The position numbers were made by a program, and so were the translations under genes. Source: Paramacrobiotus metropolitanus (lineage: Eukaryota > Tardigrada > Eutardigrada > Parachela > Macrobiotidae). Taken from it: a stretch of DNA of 64,000 bases. Of the stretch, positions 9,843-18,972 are shown in pieces (position 1 is the stretch's first letter; every line of letters begins with the position of its first letter). Under the pieces are notes generated by a model. That model was not told the DNA's origin and ran no database searches. It worked only from the letters and a program-made list of their open reading frames with translations. The stretch covers positions 496,001 through 560,000 of the forward strand of contig NW_026570237.1 of assembly GCF_019649055.1 (NCBI RefSeq). The letters are read 5' to 3'.

Positions 9843-12748
9843 AACGACGAGTCCGAGAGCTGGAAACCTTATTGGAAGAAAAAGAGGCCCAGGTTATCAA
9901 GAAAAAACAGGAATATCGAACTCAACTGGGATCTCTGCAGTCGCGCATCTATGACTTGGAACAGCAACAAGGTGCTCTTGAGAGCTCAGCAGATGAATGG
10001 AAAGTTCGATATGAACGACAAAAACAGATCGCTGAAGAATCGATAAAAGTCGCTGATGACAGAGAGATGGAAGGCTACATAGCCGTAAATGAACTTAACG
10101 AGAGCATGTCCGAAGAGACAGCTGAAAGGTCACGGCACATAGCCGAATTGAAGGATCAGTGCGATGAACTTCGCAAAAAGGCAGATGAAGCTGAAGCGAA
10201 GCGAGACGAATACGCAACCAAATTAACGGAAGCAACCAAACGATTAACAGCGGTGAATAAGGATATATTTAAGCTCAGAGAGGACCTGAAGCTGAAAGAT
10301 GGGAATATTCAAACTCTCCAAAGGGAATCGGAAGATCACCAGAAACGAGCTGATGATGCTCTTAAAGTGGCACAAGACCTGAGAGAGCTCCTGGCTACTG
10401 AAGGGGGACGACTTAAAGATGAAATCAGGCAAGTCACTGAGGAGAACGCACAGCTCAAAGAAGCTATTCAGAAAGCGGCCGAATGGGGCCAAAGATGGGA
10501 AGATGAAGCACGACGACTAGATACGAAGGTGACAAAAGTCGAAGTGGAAAGCAAAGAACATCAGAAAAAAATCCGTGAGCTGACAGATGAGAACATAAAG
10601 CTCAATACGGAGATAGTTGATATGACACAAACAGTGATGACACACCAAGATGAAGTTACTCAATCGAGAACTCATCTGAAATCCGCAGCTGATGCATATG
10701 CGCAACTGGAGCAGCAAATGAACCAGTTGATTGAGCAGATCCAACAGAGGGAAACAGATGAAAAGGAGTTAAACGCGGAGACGATTCAGCGGCAGAATTT
10801 CGCCCATATGCTCAAGCAGGAGCGAGATCAGCTGCAAACGGAAAACGAGCAGCTTAACATCAGAATTAAACGTCTCGAAGATGAGAACAAGGGCCTAAAA
10901 GTGACAAATAAACACAGGGAAGAGCTAATTCTGCAAGCAGGAAGTGCAAAGAGAGATGCTGCCGACACACCCCCGCCCAGCTATAGTAAGGCACAAGAAG
11001 CGGGCGGGAGCTTCCACTTTGAGATGCCGCTACGAACGGGTGGCGGCACAGGAAGCTTCAAAGCGGAAAAGGATGGGGAAACTTCGGATAATAGGAATCC
11101 GTCGGGTAGTCACCAACCGCACATGAGCTCAGGTGACCCTTCACAGTTCCAACGGCCCATTGAAACAGCAGTCAAGGACGGCGCAAATCAAGATGCACGT
11201 TCCCCGCGGCACGAACATGACGGAAGATACTCCCGCGAATATCAGAACGAACGTAATCAACGGGATGATCGAAATGAAAATCGAGGACAACGGGAATTTA
11301 ACAGATCCATCAGGAACATGGGCCGTAAAACCGATCTTACGACCTTTGATGGTAACCGAGATGCGGTAGGCGGATGGATCCGGCTGGTTAAAGAAACACA
11401 GCGAACATATGATTTAACTGATGATCAGATACTCATCGATATCGCCAGCGCCGTCAGAGGACCAGCAAAGATCTGGTTCGACGGTGAAAGAGACATCGAA
11501 GAGGCCGAAGAGGAAGTCTATACAGTAACGGAATGGTTAAACAAATTCAGAGATGAATTTGGAGATCGAAACGAGGAAGTCCTTGGTTTACGCGAAGCCA
11601 TGAACAGGAAATTCAGACCTGGAAAAGAGACGCTTGAGCAGTTTTACCAAGCGATCATGAAGTTCAAAGCTAAGAAAGCTATCACCGAAATGCAAGCGGT
11701 TGCATTCCTTATCGATGGATGCAGAATTGATAACGATCTCTATAAGGCGCTGAAAACGAAGGGGTTCAGAACGCCAACAGAGATCAAGGACTTCTTCCGA
11801 TCTTGGGCAGCTGGCGAGGATAAATACAAGGTGGTCGAAGGTCAACGTAATCAACCGGATTACGTGACCATCCGCTCGGGACAGGTTGAGATGGCACAGA
11901 GGCAATACGCAGCCACACCGTCCCCAGTGGACTATCAGATGAGATCACCATCTCCAACTCATAAGGAGATGACTTTCATCGACAGTCAAACTGGACAACC
12001 GATCTCATATGCCATGGTCGCCGCGATACAAGCGCAGGCGCAGGCAAGGCCAATGGCCCCGGCAAATGTTATGCCGAGTCCCCTGAAGGGAGGGGTGCCC
12101 CAACAACAAGGAAGGTCCAACTATGGGAATGGAAACGGAAATTGGAATGGTGGCCAACGAAACGGCAACTTTAACCGAAATCAGGGGCAGGGCAACTATC
12201 AGCCCAATAACCGACAAGGAAATTATCAACAGAACCGCGGTAACTATCAGCAGCCGCAGGGATCTCGAACAGAATGGAAATTCGGCCAAATTGACGGATG
12301 GATCGCCCAGGGCGTGCAGCTGTGCCAGAATTGTGGATTCGGTAACCACGATGCACAGAACTGCATGTTCGCTGGTATGCCACCAAACCGGAACCCGAAC
12401 TTGTTTGCCACCCGAGAGTGGGAACGGCTGCGAGCCCAAGGCGGCTGGCGCCAGGCAGTAGCGAACGGCTACGACCTGGTCGCGAGATGGGCTGCGTTCA
12501 AGCAGGGGAACGGCGGCGGCGGCCAGGGCAACGGAAATGGTGGCGGCGGCGGATATAATGGCGGAGGAAGAGGTGGCTTCCGCGGAAGAGGTCGCGGCAA
12601 CGGACGCGGCGGATACGGAAATCGGAACGGCGGCGGCAACGGACGCGCCGATAATAACGACGGCGGCGGCGCGAACGGCGCTGGCCAGAGAAATGAACAA
12701 GTCCAGCAACAGCAGGCGCTGGATCAGGGAAACGGCCAAGATCAGTAG
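9839..12748 (+). CDS. gag: Gag: coiled coil, capsid-like domain, CCHC knuckle
   Basis: The 969-codon frame has no ATG near its 5' end (the first is at 10067), consistent with entry from the preceding frame. Residues 1-365 are Glu/Lys/Gln-rich heptad-type coiled coil. Residues about 495-690 (nt 11320-11900) resemble a retrotransposon Gag capsid segment, including W-I-R-L-V-K and a SWAAGEDKY end. A Gln/Asn-rich linker leads to one CX2CX4HX4C knuckle at 12323-12364. The tail is Gly/Asn/Arg-rich with RGG repeats, a nucleic-acid-binding signature. The TAG stop at 12746 lies inside the frameshift pseudoknot. The product should form the particle and bind RNA. The coiled coil is far longer than in usual Ty3 Gags. 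Confidence 0.85.
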   Translation: MKRRVRELETLLEEKEAQVIKKKQEYRTQLGSLQSRIYDLEQQQGALESSADEWKVRYERQKQIAEESIKVADDREMEGYIAVNELNESMSEETAERSRHIAELKDQCDELRKKADEAEAKRDEYATKLTEATKRLTAVNKDIFKLREDLKLKDGNIQTLQRESEDHQKRADDALKVAQDLRELLATEGGRLKDEIRQVTEENAQLKEAIQKAAEWGQRWEDEARRLDTKVTKVEVESKEHQKKIRELTDENIKLNTEIVDMTQTVMTHQDEVTQSRTHLKSAADAYAQLEQQMNQLIEQIQQRETDEKELNAETIQRQNFAHMLKQERDQLQTENEQLNIRIKRLEDENKGLKVTNKHREELILQAGSAKRDAADTPPPSYSKAQEAGGSFHFEMPLRTGGGTGSFKAEKDGETSDNRNPSGSHQPHMSSGDPSQFQRPIETAVKDGANQDARSPRHEHDGRYSREYQNERNQRDDRNENRGQREFNRSIRNMGRKTDLTTFDGNRDAVGGWIRLVKETQRTYDLTDDQILIDIASAVRGPAKIWFDGERDIEEAEEEVYTVTEWLNKFRDEFGDRNEEVLGLREAMNRKFRPGKETLEQFYQAIMKFKAKKAITEMQAVAFLIDGCRIDNDLYKALKTKGFRTPTEIKDFFRSWAAGEDKYKVVEGQRNQPDYVTIRSGQVEMAQRQYAATPSPVDYQMRSPSPTHKEMTFIDSQTGQPISYAMVAAIQAQAQARPMAPANVMPSPLKGGVPQQQGRSNYGNGNGNWNGGQRNGNFNRNQGQGNYQPNNRQGNYQQNRGNYQQPQGSRTEWKFGQIDGWIAQGVQLCQNCGFGNHDAQNCMFAGMPPNRNPNLFATREWERLRAQGGWRQAVANGYDLVARWAAFKQGNGGGGQGNGNGGGGGYNGGGRGGFRGRGRGNGRGGYGNRNGGGNGRADNNDGGGANGAGQRNEQVQQQQALDQGNGQDQ

Positions 12749-12790
12749 GTGCCGGTGAGCCTACTGATCCTCCGCAACCGAAACCACCGG
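12727..12790 (+). promoter_or_regulatory. -1 ribosomal frameshift signal with pseudoknot
   Basis: GGGAAAC at 12727-12733 lies in the Gag frame as G GGA AAC, a canonical slippery heptamer. After a 6-nt spacer, 12740-12749 pairs perfectly with 12760-12769 (10 bp). The loop bases 12752-12757 (CCGGTG) pair with 12785-12790 (CACCGG) to give an H-type pseudoknot. The Gag stop lies within stem 1. A -1 slip enters the open frame that continues to 13758. Slippery site, spacing and structure all match known gag-pro signals. Confidence 0.9.
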
Positions 12791-13758
12791 ATAAAGGAGG
12801 AACGCAGAATCGGACTGCAAAAGAGATGGCTAATAAGATGCCATCGTTAGTGGGCAAAGTACCACAGCCACAGAATCGGACTGTAGGCGAGACGGCTAAT
12901 AAGATGCCGTCATATCAGCTGAAAGAGATGGTTCATAAGATGCCATCACAAGTGGACAAAAGGCCACTTCCGCAGAATGTTACTGCGAAGTCACCACAGA
13001 ATGGTACTGTGAGTGAAATGGCTCAAAAGATGCCATCACAGGTGCAGAAAGGACCACCTGCGCAGAATGGTACTGCAAAACAGCAGAATAGTACTGCTGA
13101 TGATCAGCTGACAAATAAAGGAAAATGTAGTGCCGAAAAGCTAAAAGAACGGCGCGCTCAACGTAACGAGATCATTCGAAAGGCGAACTTGAAGAAGAAA
13201 CTGGAAGAAAAAGAGACGAATGATCAGCACTCCAGATTCCGAGAGTTTCTACGTAATCAAAACGCAGAGAAGGAGATGAAAACGAAGTTTGGGAATTGTC
13301 CGGAAGATGAAGATGATACGGCACTAAAACAAAAGTGGTTAGAACAGAACGCCACAGTGGGCAGCAAAGATGAAAAACCACTTCCTATAAGGAAAGCACC
13401 AGTGGGAGATCGTGGAGCAAGTGCTAACGCTAAAAGCGATGATAAAAAGATCGTCGCAAATGGTCAGGAAAAGGAACTGACGCTGCGAAAGGTGCAGCTT
13501 AAAGAGAGCGAACGAGCACAACAGATCTCCGATGACTCACTGGATGATGCACTTACGCTGCAGCGGAAACAGATTTGGCAAAAGCGGTACATCAACCTAA
13601 TGAAGATCGCGGCAGGTGGATACCCGTATCGCCGAAAGGATCTCAGAAAGCGAGAATGTCGAGTGCAGAATACTGGGACATGCAGCAGCTGCGAACTGAA
13701 TTTCAGAGAAAACGTCTTGATGAGTTGGTTACCGGGAAACCAGCTCAAGGGTCAATGA
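12730..13758 (+). CDS. Frameshift-encoded Lys/Pro/Gln-rich spacer protein
   Basis: This frame is open from 12697 and is reached by the -1 signal at 12727; its first ATG is at 12826. The N-terminal half contains four degenerate repeats of the form NKMPS..K.P.PQN.T (nt about 12826-13090). The second half is charged and helical with KKKLEEKE-like stretches. No protease, dUTPase or RT motif is present. A second GGGAAAC in this frame (13734-13740) lies 18 bases before its stop. The region just upstream looks protein-like in the next frame as well, so the handover point is uncertain. It probably forms the front of a Gag-Pol-type polyprotein. Confidence 0.65.
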   Translation, partial: KRPRSVGAGEPTDPPQPKPPDKGGTQNRTAKEMANKMPSLVGKVPQPQNRTVGETANKMPSYQLKEMVHKMPSQVDKRPLPQNVTAKSPQNGTVSEMAQKMPSQVQKGPPAQNGTAKQQNSTADDQLTNKGKCSAEKLKERRAQRNEIIRKANLKKKLEEKETNDQHSRFREFLRNQNAEKEMKTKFGNCPEDEDDTALKQKWLEQNATVGSKDEKPLPIRKAPVGDRGASANAKSDDKKIVANGQEKELTLRKVQLKESERAQQISDDSLDDALTLQRKQIWQKRYINLMKIAAGGYPYRRKDLRKRECRVQNTGTCSSCELNFRENVLMSWLPGNQLKGQ

Positions 13759-16700
13759 ACCCTGTCCCAGTGTTCAACGAGATGGAGTATAAGAAGACAC
13801 TCGTTGACCAAAACCGAAATGCTCCTCCAGCTGATAAACCGCCGAATTATGGAGAAAAAGTTCCGTTACAAAAGTTGCCAAGTGGCGGATTCGCTATCAA
13901 ACCGACTGAAAGGTCACGGGACTTTACCGAAGCATTGCAGAAAGATCCCAATGACAAGTCACCAGTTCGAACAGATGGGATGTCTTCACAAACCGATCCG
14001 ACGAAAACGAACAATGAGGTATCGGCGAAAGTGATCGACTGGATGACCCAAAACGGATATGAGATGGTCACATATGAAAGATCACCAGATCAACCGGACA
14101 GCGAAGAAGATGAGCTAAAACGAGTTGACCAGATCACAGATGAGATCGTTGAGCATCTGCGTGACAAATCAGATGATGTCACATTGCATCAGACCATCTC
14201 TGAGGTGATCAAAGATCACTCAGAAGTTGCGAAGGGGCAACCGAATGAAACCGAAAAGATCATCAACGATGAAAAAGCTGCAAAGAAAAAGGGGTGTGAG
14301 ATGGGAAAAAGCTCAAAAGATGGAAAGAAGAGACAATTTTACGACATTCGAACTGATGTCCCACATAGGATCGATCATCTGAGTTCGATACTGAGGAAGA
14401 ACAACACCTTAGCGAAGGGGCAGGTGCATTCTTCAGCAGTTGATATGGATCCGGGATCTGTATCGCTCATCCCAGTCAAGTGTACTGTTCGTACGCTTAA
14501 AGTGCAAAATGGATCGAAACATAACTTGCCGAAAAGGATCGAAGCGTATACACATGAGGTGAAAATCGGCGACATAAAGGTCTTAGCGATGTTGGATACT
14601 GGTGCAGAAACATCGTTAATCAGCCGACCGTTTTGCGAAAAGAACGGACTTCACGTCTTACCGCTCCCACCAGATCGATTGGTGAGGATTAATGGAATTA
14701 GCGGCACATCAGGCTTCAACGTGACGCATTATTGCGTAGCACCAGTGACATTGCGGAAACGAACCAGTCAACACTCCTTCTATGTACGACCTAAAACGGA
14801 TGATTTACAAGTTCTACTGGGACATGATTTTCTGGCGACAAAGTTCGTCCTGATCGATAATCATGGGGAGGAGGAAGTTGAAGATGAGCCGAAATCAGCT
14901 GTCAAAGTACAAGCTGGAAAGGTCACTGGACTTGGAGCAGCTATATCGGATCTCAAGGCTAGCCCAGTACCAGAGGCACCGGGAAAGCAGATGATGAACC
15001 AACGAAGGGGAGGTTCACCTGCTCAGCTGTCGATAATTGAACAGATGGCAGCCATCCAAAAAGAGATCGCGACCCGATTGGGGAGGTCATCAGTTAAACC
15101 GAAAGAACGGGCAAACGTCGTTCTCCCAGTACCAGAGGCACAGGGAACGACGAAAGATGACCAAAAAGTAGCGGATAAAGACGTTATCCCAGTACCAGAG
15201 GCACTGGGAATGAACGATGAAACGCCGTTAACAATGGAGCAGATCGCAGCCATACAAAAGGAAGCAGCTGCTGAATCGAAACGATCTCTTGTACCGGGAA
15301 TGGAGTGGGCAAAGTCTATCCCAGTACCAGAGGCACTGGGAATAAAAGTCGCCAAAGTATGGGACGACAAGAAGTTTGAAAAGGAATTAGACGCTCCAAA
15401 AAAGATGACACAAGATGAACAGATACTCTTAAGCGAGATACGAGATGGAGCGATTGAACAGCTGAGAGATCATCGAACCGAAAAACAACCGGAGATCATC
15501 GAAATCTCATCTGACGAGATCAAACGGACATCGAATCATGGGTTTTCGAATAAGGAAATCGACGACACCAGTAACCCGTTCGCTTGCCTCGATAAAATGA
15601 CACTGGAAGAACGTATTAGCAGTTGTCATCACGGTTACAATGAGAACCCGTGTCGAGTGCAACCTCAAGGGAGATGTGAGGAATGTCGTCGAGATGCTTG
15701 TCAGGATGACCTCAGGGATTGGTCAAGCTGCAATGCGGCAATCGAAGAGATGAAAAACCATGTCCAAAAAGAAGTTAAAAGTATTAGCAGGACAAACTCA
15801 ATGTGGAATCAGCACATCGAGCGCTACCATTGGCAGCGATATAAGGAATGGCTATCTTGCGTTCGGAACTTCATCTTAACAAGGGGAAGATCCTTACTTC
15901 ATTGGGATAACACGGTCGATAGCTCGATTGCGAACTTAGGGAGATCAGACCCGAAAGTTGCAGCTCGAAATAAGCAGCTGAAAGATCCTCACCTTGCAAT
16001 GATCATCGATGAACTCGAACATTTAGCAGACGCCCAAACGAGATCGAAGTTCGAAGTTCATTACCAGTTGTGGAATGGAATTTTGTACCGAATAAAAGAT
16101 AACAAAGGGAGATTAGAAAGGTCATACGTCGTACCACTGTCGATGAGACGAGCGATTATCCATGCGCTGCATGATGAGAAATCAGCAGGTCATCTTGGAT
16201 ATGAAAAGACGCTAGCAGCGATAAGACTGCGCTACTATTGGGACAGAATGAGTACGGACGTCAAGAATTATATACTCGCATGTCAAGGATGTCAGTTCAC
16301 TAAGACACCAAGGAAATGTCCACCTGGAAAACTGCAAGAGATCAAAGTGGGACGTCCTTTCTTCCGAGTATACGCCGATCTGAAAGGACCTTTATTACCG
16401 ACGAAGAAACGTGGATATAAGTATATTGCGGTGTTCATCGATCAGCTGACGAAATATGTGATAGCAGTACCGATGAAAACGGCGACAGCGAAGGAATTTG
16501 CCAAAGTCTTCGTAAAACATGTGATATTGGTACATGGAGCACCGCATATCTTACATACGGATCGCGGAAGGCACTTCACAGCGGAAGTCTTATCGAAAGT
16601 CACCAACGTGTTCAAAATCAAACACACGTTCGGAACAGCATACCACCCTGAAGGCCAAAGCCAAGTGGAACGGCAGATGCAGATCATCGGAGATGGTCTT

Positions 16701-17384
16701 GCACAGTATATGAAGGCGGGAAACGAACGAAAATTTAACAAGTACCTGCCGTATGTGGTCTCAGGCATGAATAGAGTGGTACATTCCACAACCGGTTATT
16801 CAGCATACTACATGCTACATGGAAGAGAGATTACCATGCCGGAGGATGTGGTGACAAAAACGAACTTACCAGATGATTATGGTACTCCAGACGAATGGGT
16901 GGAGACCATGAAAAAGAATCTGACATTCGCTGAAGAAGTTGCCAGATGCAATATAAAGGACGCATACGAAAAGAACGCCGAGATTTATAACAAGAAGAAA
17001 TCGGAACCGAACTTCAAAATCGGCGACTTCGTACTTATCCGACTCCCCAAAGATACGAAACAAGGGAAAAAGGAAGTTCAATCGGATTTCAAGAAGAAGT
17101 ACGATAAGGTGTGGAAAATTCTCAGCTTTCCGCGACCGAATGAGGTCGAAGTCATCGAAATGAATCCGATAAAGGAAGCCGACTTGAAAGTCGTTTCCAT
17201 CGATCGACTAAAACCATGGCATCCTCCATTGACGGAAGAATTAGAGGCCGGTCAGGATACAACGGTATCAGAGCGCGTTTTTCCCAAACCACGCAACGCT
17301 ACCAAGATAAATGAAAGGACTACTGAAACAGAGCACGCTTCTCCCAAATCACTCTGCTACATGGAGAAGAAGGTGATGAGGTAG
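13548..17384 (+). CDS. pol: Aspartic protease-integrase polyprotein lacking RT/RNase H
   Basis: The frame is open from 13548 and lies at -1 to the preceding one. The protease has LDTGAETSLIS with the catalytic Asp codon at 14595, and LLGHDFL about 80 residues later. Next comes a linker with four near-identical PVPEALG-type repeats (14963, 15124, 15188, 15321) and a Cys cluster (CHHGY...C...CEEC...C, about 15630-15690). The segment that normally joins RNase H to integrase is conserved. The integrase has an HHCC zinc site (His 16161/16170/16191, Cys 16281/16290) and catalytic Asp 16377, Asp 16560 and Glu 16668. The last two are 35 residues apart (DD35E). A KIGDFVLIRLP segment starts the C-terminal DNA-binding domain. 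A normal Ty3 pol carries about 500 residues of RT/RNase H between protease and integrase; none is seen here. Confidence 0.9.
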   Translation, partial: CTYAAAETDLAKAVHQPNEDRGRWIPVSPKGSQKARMSSAEYWDMQQLRTEFQRKRLDELVTGKPAQGSMNPVPVFNEMEYKKTLVDQNRNAPPADKPPNYGEKVPLQKLPSGGFAIKPTERSRDFTEALQKDPNDKSPVRTDGMSSQTDPTKTNNEVSAKVIDWMTQNGYEMVTYERSPDQPDSEEDELKRVDQITDEIVEHLRDKSDDVTLHQTISEVIKDHSEVAKGQPNETEKIINDEKAAKKKGCEMGKSSKDGKKRQFYDIRTDVPHRIDHLSSILRKNNTLAKGQVHSSAVDMDPGSVSLIPVKCTVRTLKVQNGSKHNLPKRIEAYTHEVKIGDIKVLAMLDTGAETSLISRPFCEKNGLHVLPLPPDRLVRINGISGTSGFNVTHYCVAPVTLRKRTSQHSFYVRPKTDDLQVLLGHDFLATKFVLIDNHGEEEVEDEPKSAVKVQAGKVTGLGAAISDLKASPVPEAPGKQMMNQRRGGSPAQLSIIEQMAAIQKEIATRLGRSSVKPKERANVVLPVPEAQGTTKDDQKVADKDVIPVPEALGMNDETPLTMEQIAAIQKEAAAESKRSLVPGMEWAKSIPVPEALGIKVAKVWDDKKFEKELDAPKKMTQDEQILLSEIRDGAIEQLRDHRTEKQPEIIEISSDEIKRTSNHGFSNKEIDDTSNPFACLDKMTLEERISSCHHGYNENPCRVQPQGRCEECRRDACQDDLRDWSSCNAAIEEMKNHVQKEVKSISRTNSMWNQHIERYHWQRYKEWLSCVRNFILTRGRSLLHWDNTVDSSIANLGRSDPKVAARNKQLKDPHLAMIIDELEHLADAQTRSKFEVHYQLWNGILYRIKDNKGRLERSYVVPLSMRRAIIHALHDEKSAGHLGYEKTLAAIRLRYYWDRMSTDVKNYILACQGCQFTKTPRKCPPGKLQEIKVGRPFFRVYADLKGPLLPTKKRGYKYIAVFIDQLTKYVIAVPMKTATAKEFAKVFVKHVILVHGAPHILHTDRGRHFTAEVLSKVTNVFKIKHTFGTAYHPEGQSQVERQMQIIGDGLAQYMKAGNERKFNKYLPYVVSGMNRVVHSTTGYSAYYMLHGREITMPEDVVTKTNLPDDYGTPDEWVETMKKNLTFAEEVARCNIKDAYEKNAEIYNKKKSEPNFKIGDFVLIRLPKDTKQGKKEVQSDFKKKYDKVWKILSFPRPNEVEVIEMNPIKEADLKVVSIDRLKPWHPPLTEELEAGQDTTVSERVFPKPRNATKINERTTETEHASPKSLCYMEKKVMR
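13734..13763 (+). promoter_or_regulatory. Candidate second -1 frameshift site
   Basis: GGGAAAC at 13734-13740 is again in the correct phase (G GGA AAC) of the upstream frame. A short 5-bp stem (13748-13752 with 13759-13763) follows 7 nt later, with a possible weak pseudoknot to 13801-13806. The structure is much weaker than the first signal. The alternative is a one-base deletion upstream that split one long frame. Confidence 0.5.
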
Positions 17385-17455
17385 CAAACCGTCATTTGGA
17401 ACAGAGTCCCAAACTACGCTCAACGCTATCCGGATCAGCGGAAGACGTAACGGAG

Positions 17456-17896
17456 ATGAAGAAAAAGAAACGAGGAAGATCGAAGAGACAGGATAAGGAC
17501 TTCGAAACGGCAGTCACTATCAAGTTGAGTGAACGGGCCGGGGATTTAACAGCAGCAGACGGAGTAACAGAGCGAGCTCCGCAAAAAGACTCCAATCGAT
17601 ACGCTGGGTCTTTTTCCGAACCACGCACTGCTACCGATCAGTCGAAAGGGACTGAACCAACAGAGCATGAGATGAAAAGCTCTGGTAGGCAACAGCAGCT
17701 TGAAGCAGTGAAAGCAACAGCTGCACAGCTGGCAAACGACATTGCCGCTGCTATTGAGCAAAGGAAGGTCAAAAAGACAAAGTCAAAACCCACTCCTACG
17801 GAATTCCTAACGCGACAAGGAGCTGATGAAGATGCCGCCGATACGGGACTCCTTGATCGGATAACTAAAGGACGCAAATACACAAAACAAGATTAG
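17456..17896 (+). CDS. Accessory ORF with basic nuclear-type motif
   Basis: The first ATG is at 17456; the frame is open from 17327 and overlaps the end of the integrase frame at -1. The product starts with a very basic run (KKKKRGRSKRQ), then is Ser/Thr/Glu-rich with an Ala/Gln helix and a Lys-rich segment. Parts of its DNA (17608-17680) repeat the coding sequence of the integrase C-terminal tail (17277-17353), so the region grew by internal duplication. There is no env-like signal peptide or membrane segment. It could be made by splicing, reinitiation or frameshift. Confidence 0.5.
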   Translation: MKKKKRGRSKRQDKDFETAVTIKLSERAGDLTAADGVTERAPQKDSNRYAGSFSEPRTATDQSKGTEPTEHEMKSSGRQQQLEAVKATAAQLANDIAAAIEQRKVKKTKSKPTPTEFLTRQGADEDAADTGLLDRITKGRKYTKQD

Positions 17897-17959
17897 TGGG
17901 CGTTATGACATTACGAGCAGGAGTTGAGAAGGAGTAAAAGTTGACAACAGACATCGCTG

Positions 17960-18247
17960 TTGCCACCATCGAAATTAGCTAAGACTAGCGGCGGCAGGTC
18001 AAAAACCGATGTAACTTCCCAAGAAGAAGGTGTAATTGTGGAAGAAAAATCGAAAGATGATGAGACGGACTCGGCTCCCACCCAGAGAAGTGAACCGAAA
18101 TGGACGAAGTCATCATCAAGTTCAATTCCGAAGCTTTCAATTGATGAAAAGGAATCTGCTACGAACCCGACCGATTCGGCAGACAATTCAGATACTGGGA
18201 AAAAGTCAAGAGATCGAGAACGATCCCTATATATCGACTCATCTTAG
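17960..18247 (+). CDS. Low-complexity Ser/Asp/Lys-rich accessory frame
   Basis: This 95-codon frame has no ATG (first possible start TTG at 17960). It lies in the same phase as the accessory frame that stops at 17896, after intervening stops. The composition (Ser, Asp, Glu, Lys) resembles the N-terminal Gag extension. It may be an exon, a decayed tail or chance; no family is recognised. Confidence 0.3.
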   Translation: MPPSKLAKTSGGRSKTDVTSQEEGVIVEEKSKDDETDSAPTQRSEPKWTKSSSSSIPKLSIDEKESATNPTDSADNSDTGKKSRDRERSLYIDSS

Positions 18248-18322
18248 TCAAGAGTAGCTACGGTATACTTGGCCGGCTCTCTAAATAAGGTCGAAAGATG
18301 GATTGTGCGACGCAATGAACTT

Positions 18323-18501
18323 TACCAGGGAGGCAAGCTGAGATGAGCTTGAAAGCCGATGAAAAATGGCTAAGTTCCTCCATGACTTATGCTGAATTAA
18401 CTGTACCAGATGATGTCGCACATCCACGATCAGAAAAATGATCTTACCAGGGAGGAAGCGAACTAACTTCGCTTATCTATATGATGTCCCTCCATGACTT
18501 A
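18323..18501 (+). repeat. Two related stem-loop units in the 3' untranslated region
   Basis: Units 18323-18389 and 18445-18501 both start TTACCAGGGAGG and end CTCCATGACTTA. Each contains an internal hairpin in different sequence: AAGCT/AGCTT at 18335-18350, and AAGCGAA/TTCGCTT at 18456-18474. Conserved ends with covarying stems suggest an RNA element such as an export or packaging signal (inference). The rest of 18248-18972 holds no gene, and no clear polypurine tract precedes the 3' LTR. Confidence 0.55.
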
Positions 18502-18972
18502 ACCGGATCTCGTTATGAAGTCGTACAATTGATACGCAACTATTCCAAAGCTGAAGCAGTATTCCTAAGACGTACATTCGATACGCACCTTATTCCTACA
18601 AGCGGATGTGATGAAAGTCGCACGAAGCTGCGCATGATGCTCAAGCGGAGCAAAGTTGCTCAAGATGGAGCGGAATGGGCCAAAGATGCGGTAAACGGTG
18701 GACAGGACCTGTGAACTATGCCAGTCAATGGAGGATCCTAGTCTACAGGTTTCATTTAACCACCTTTGTTGATCTGTTTTTAACTGTTGATCTGTTTAAA
18801 TGGACTAGTATTTTTCTACAGATCTCTTTAATTCACATTGTGCATTTGGAATCATGTGATAAGAAGGAATAAGAGATTTGATGTTTTTTTACGAGAGCGC
18901 GCACAGACCACCGATCGGAGCGGAATGGAATGGATCGAGCTTCGACGGAGCTCAGCCTCCCACCCAGAGGCA

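Noticed and set aside
12005-12739. 244-codon antisense frame opposite the Gag C-terminus
   Set aside because: It is the mirror of the Gly/Asn/Gln-rich coding sequence; long open antisense frames are expected there.
17327-17384. A further -1 frameshift into the accessory frame
   Set aside because: The frame relation is -1, but no X XXY YYZ heptamer lies in the overlap.
18900-18972. Polypurine tract before the 3' LTR
   Set aside because: The bases next to the LTR (CCACCCAGAGGCA) are not a purine run, so I did not annotate one.
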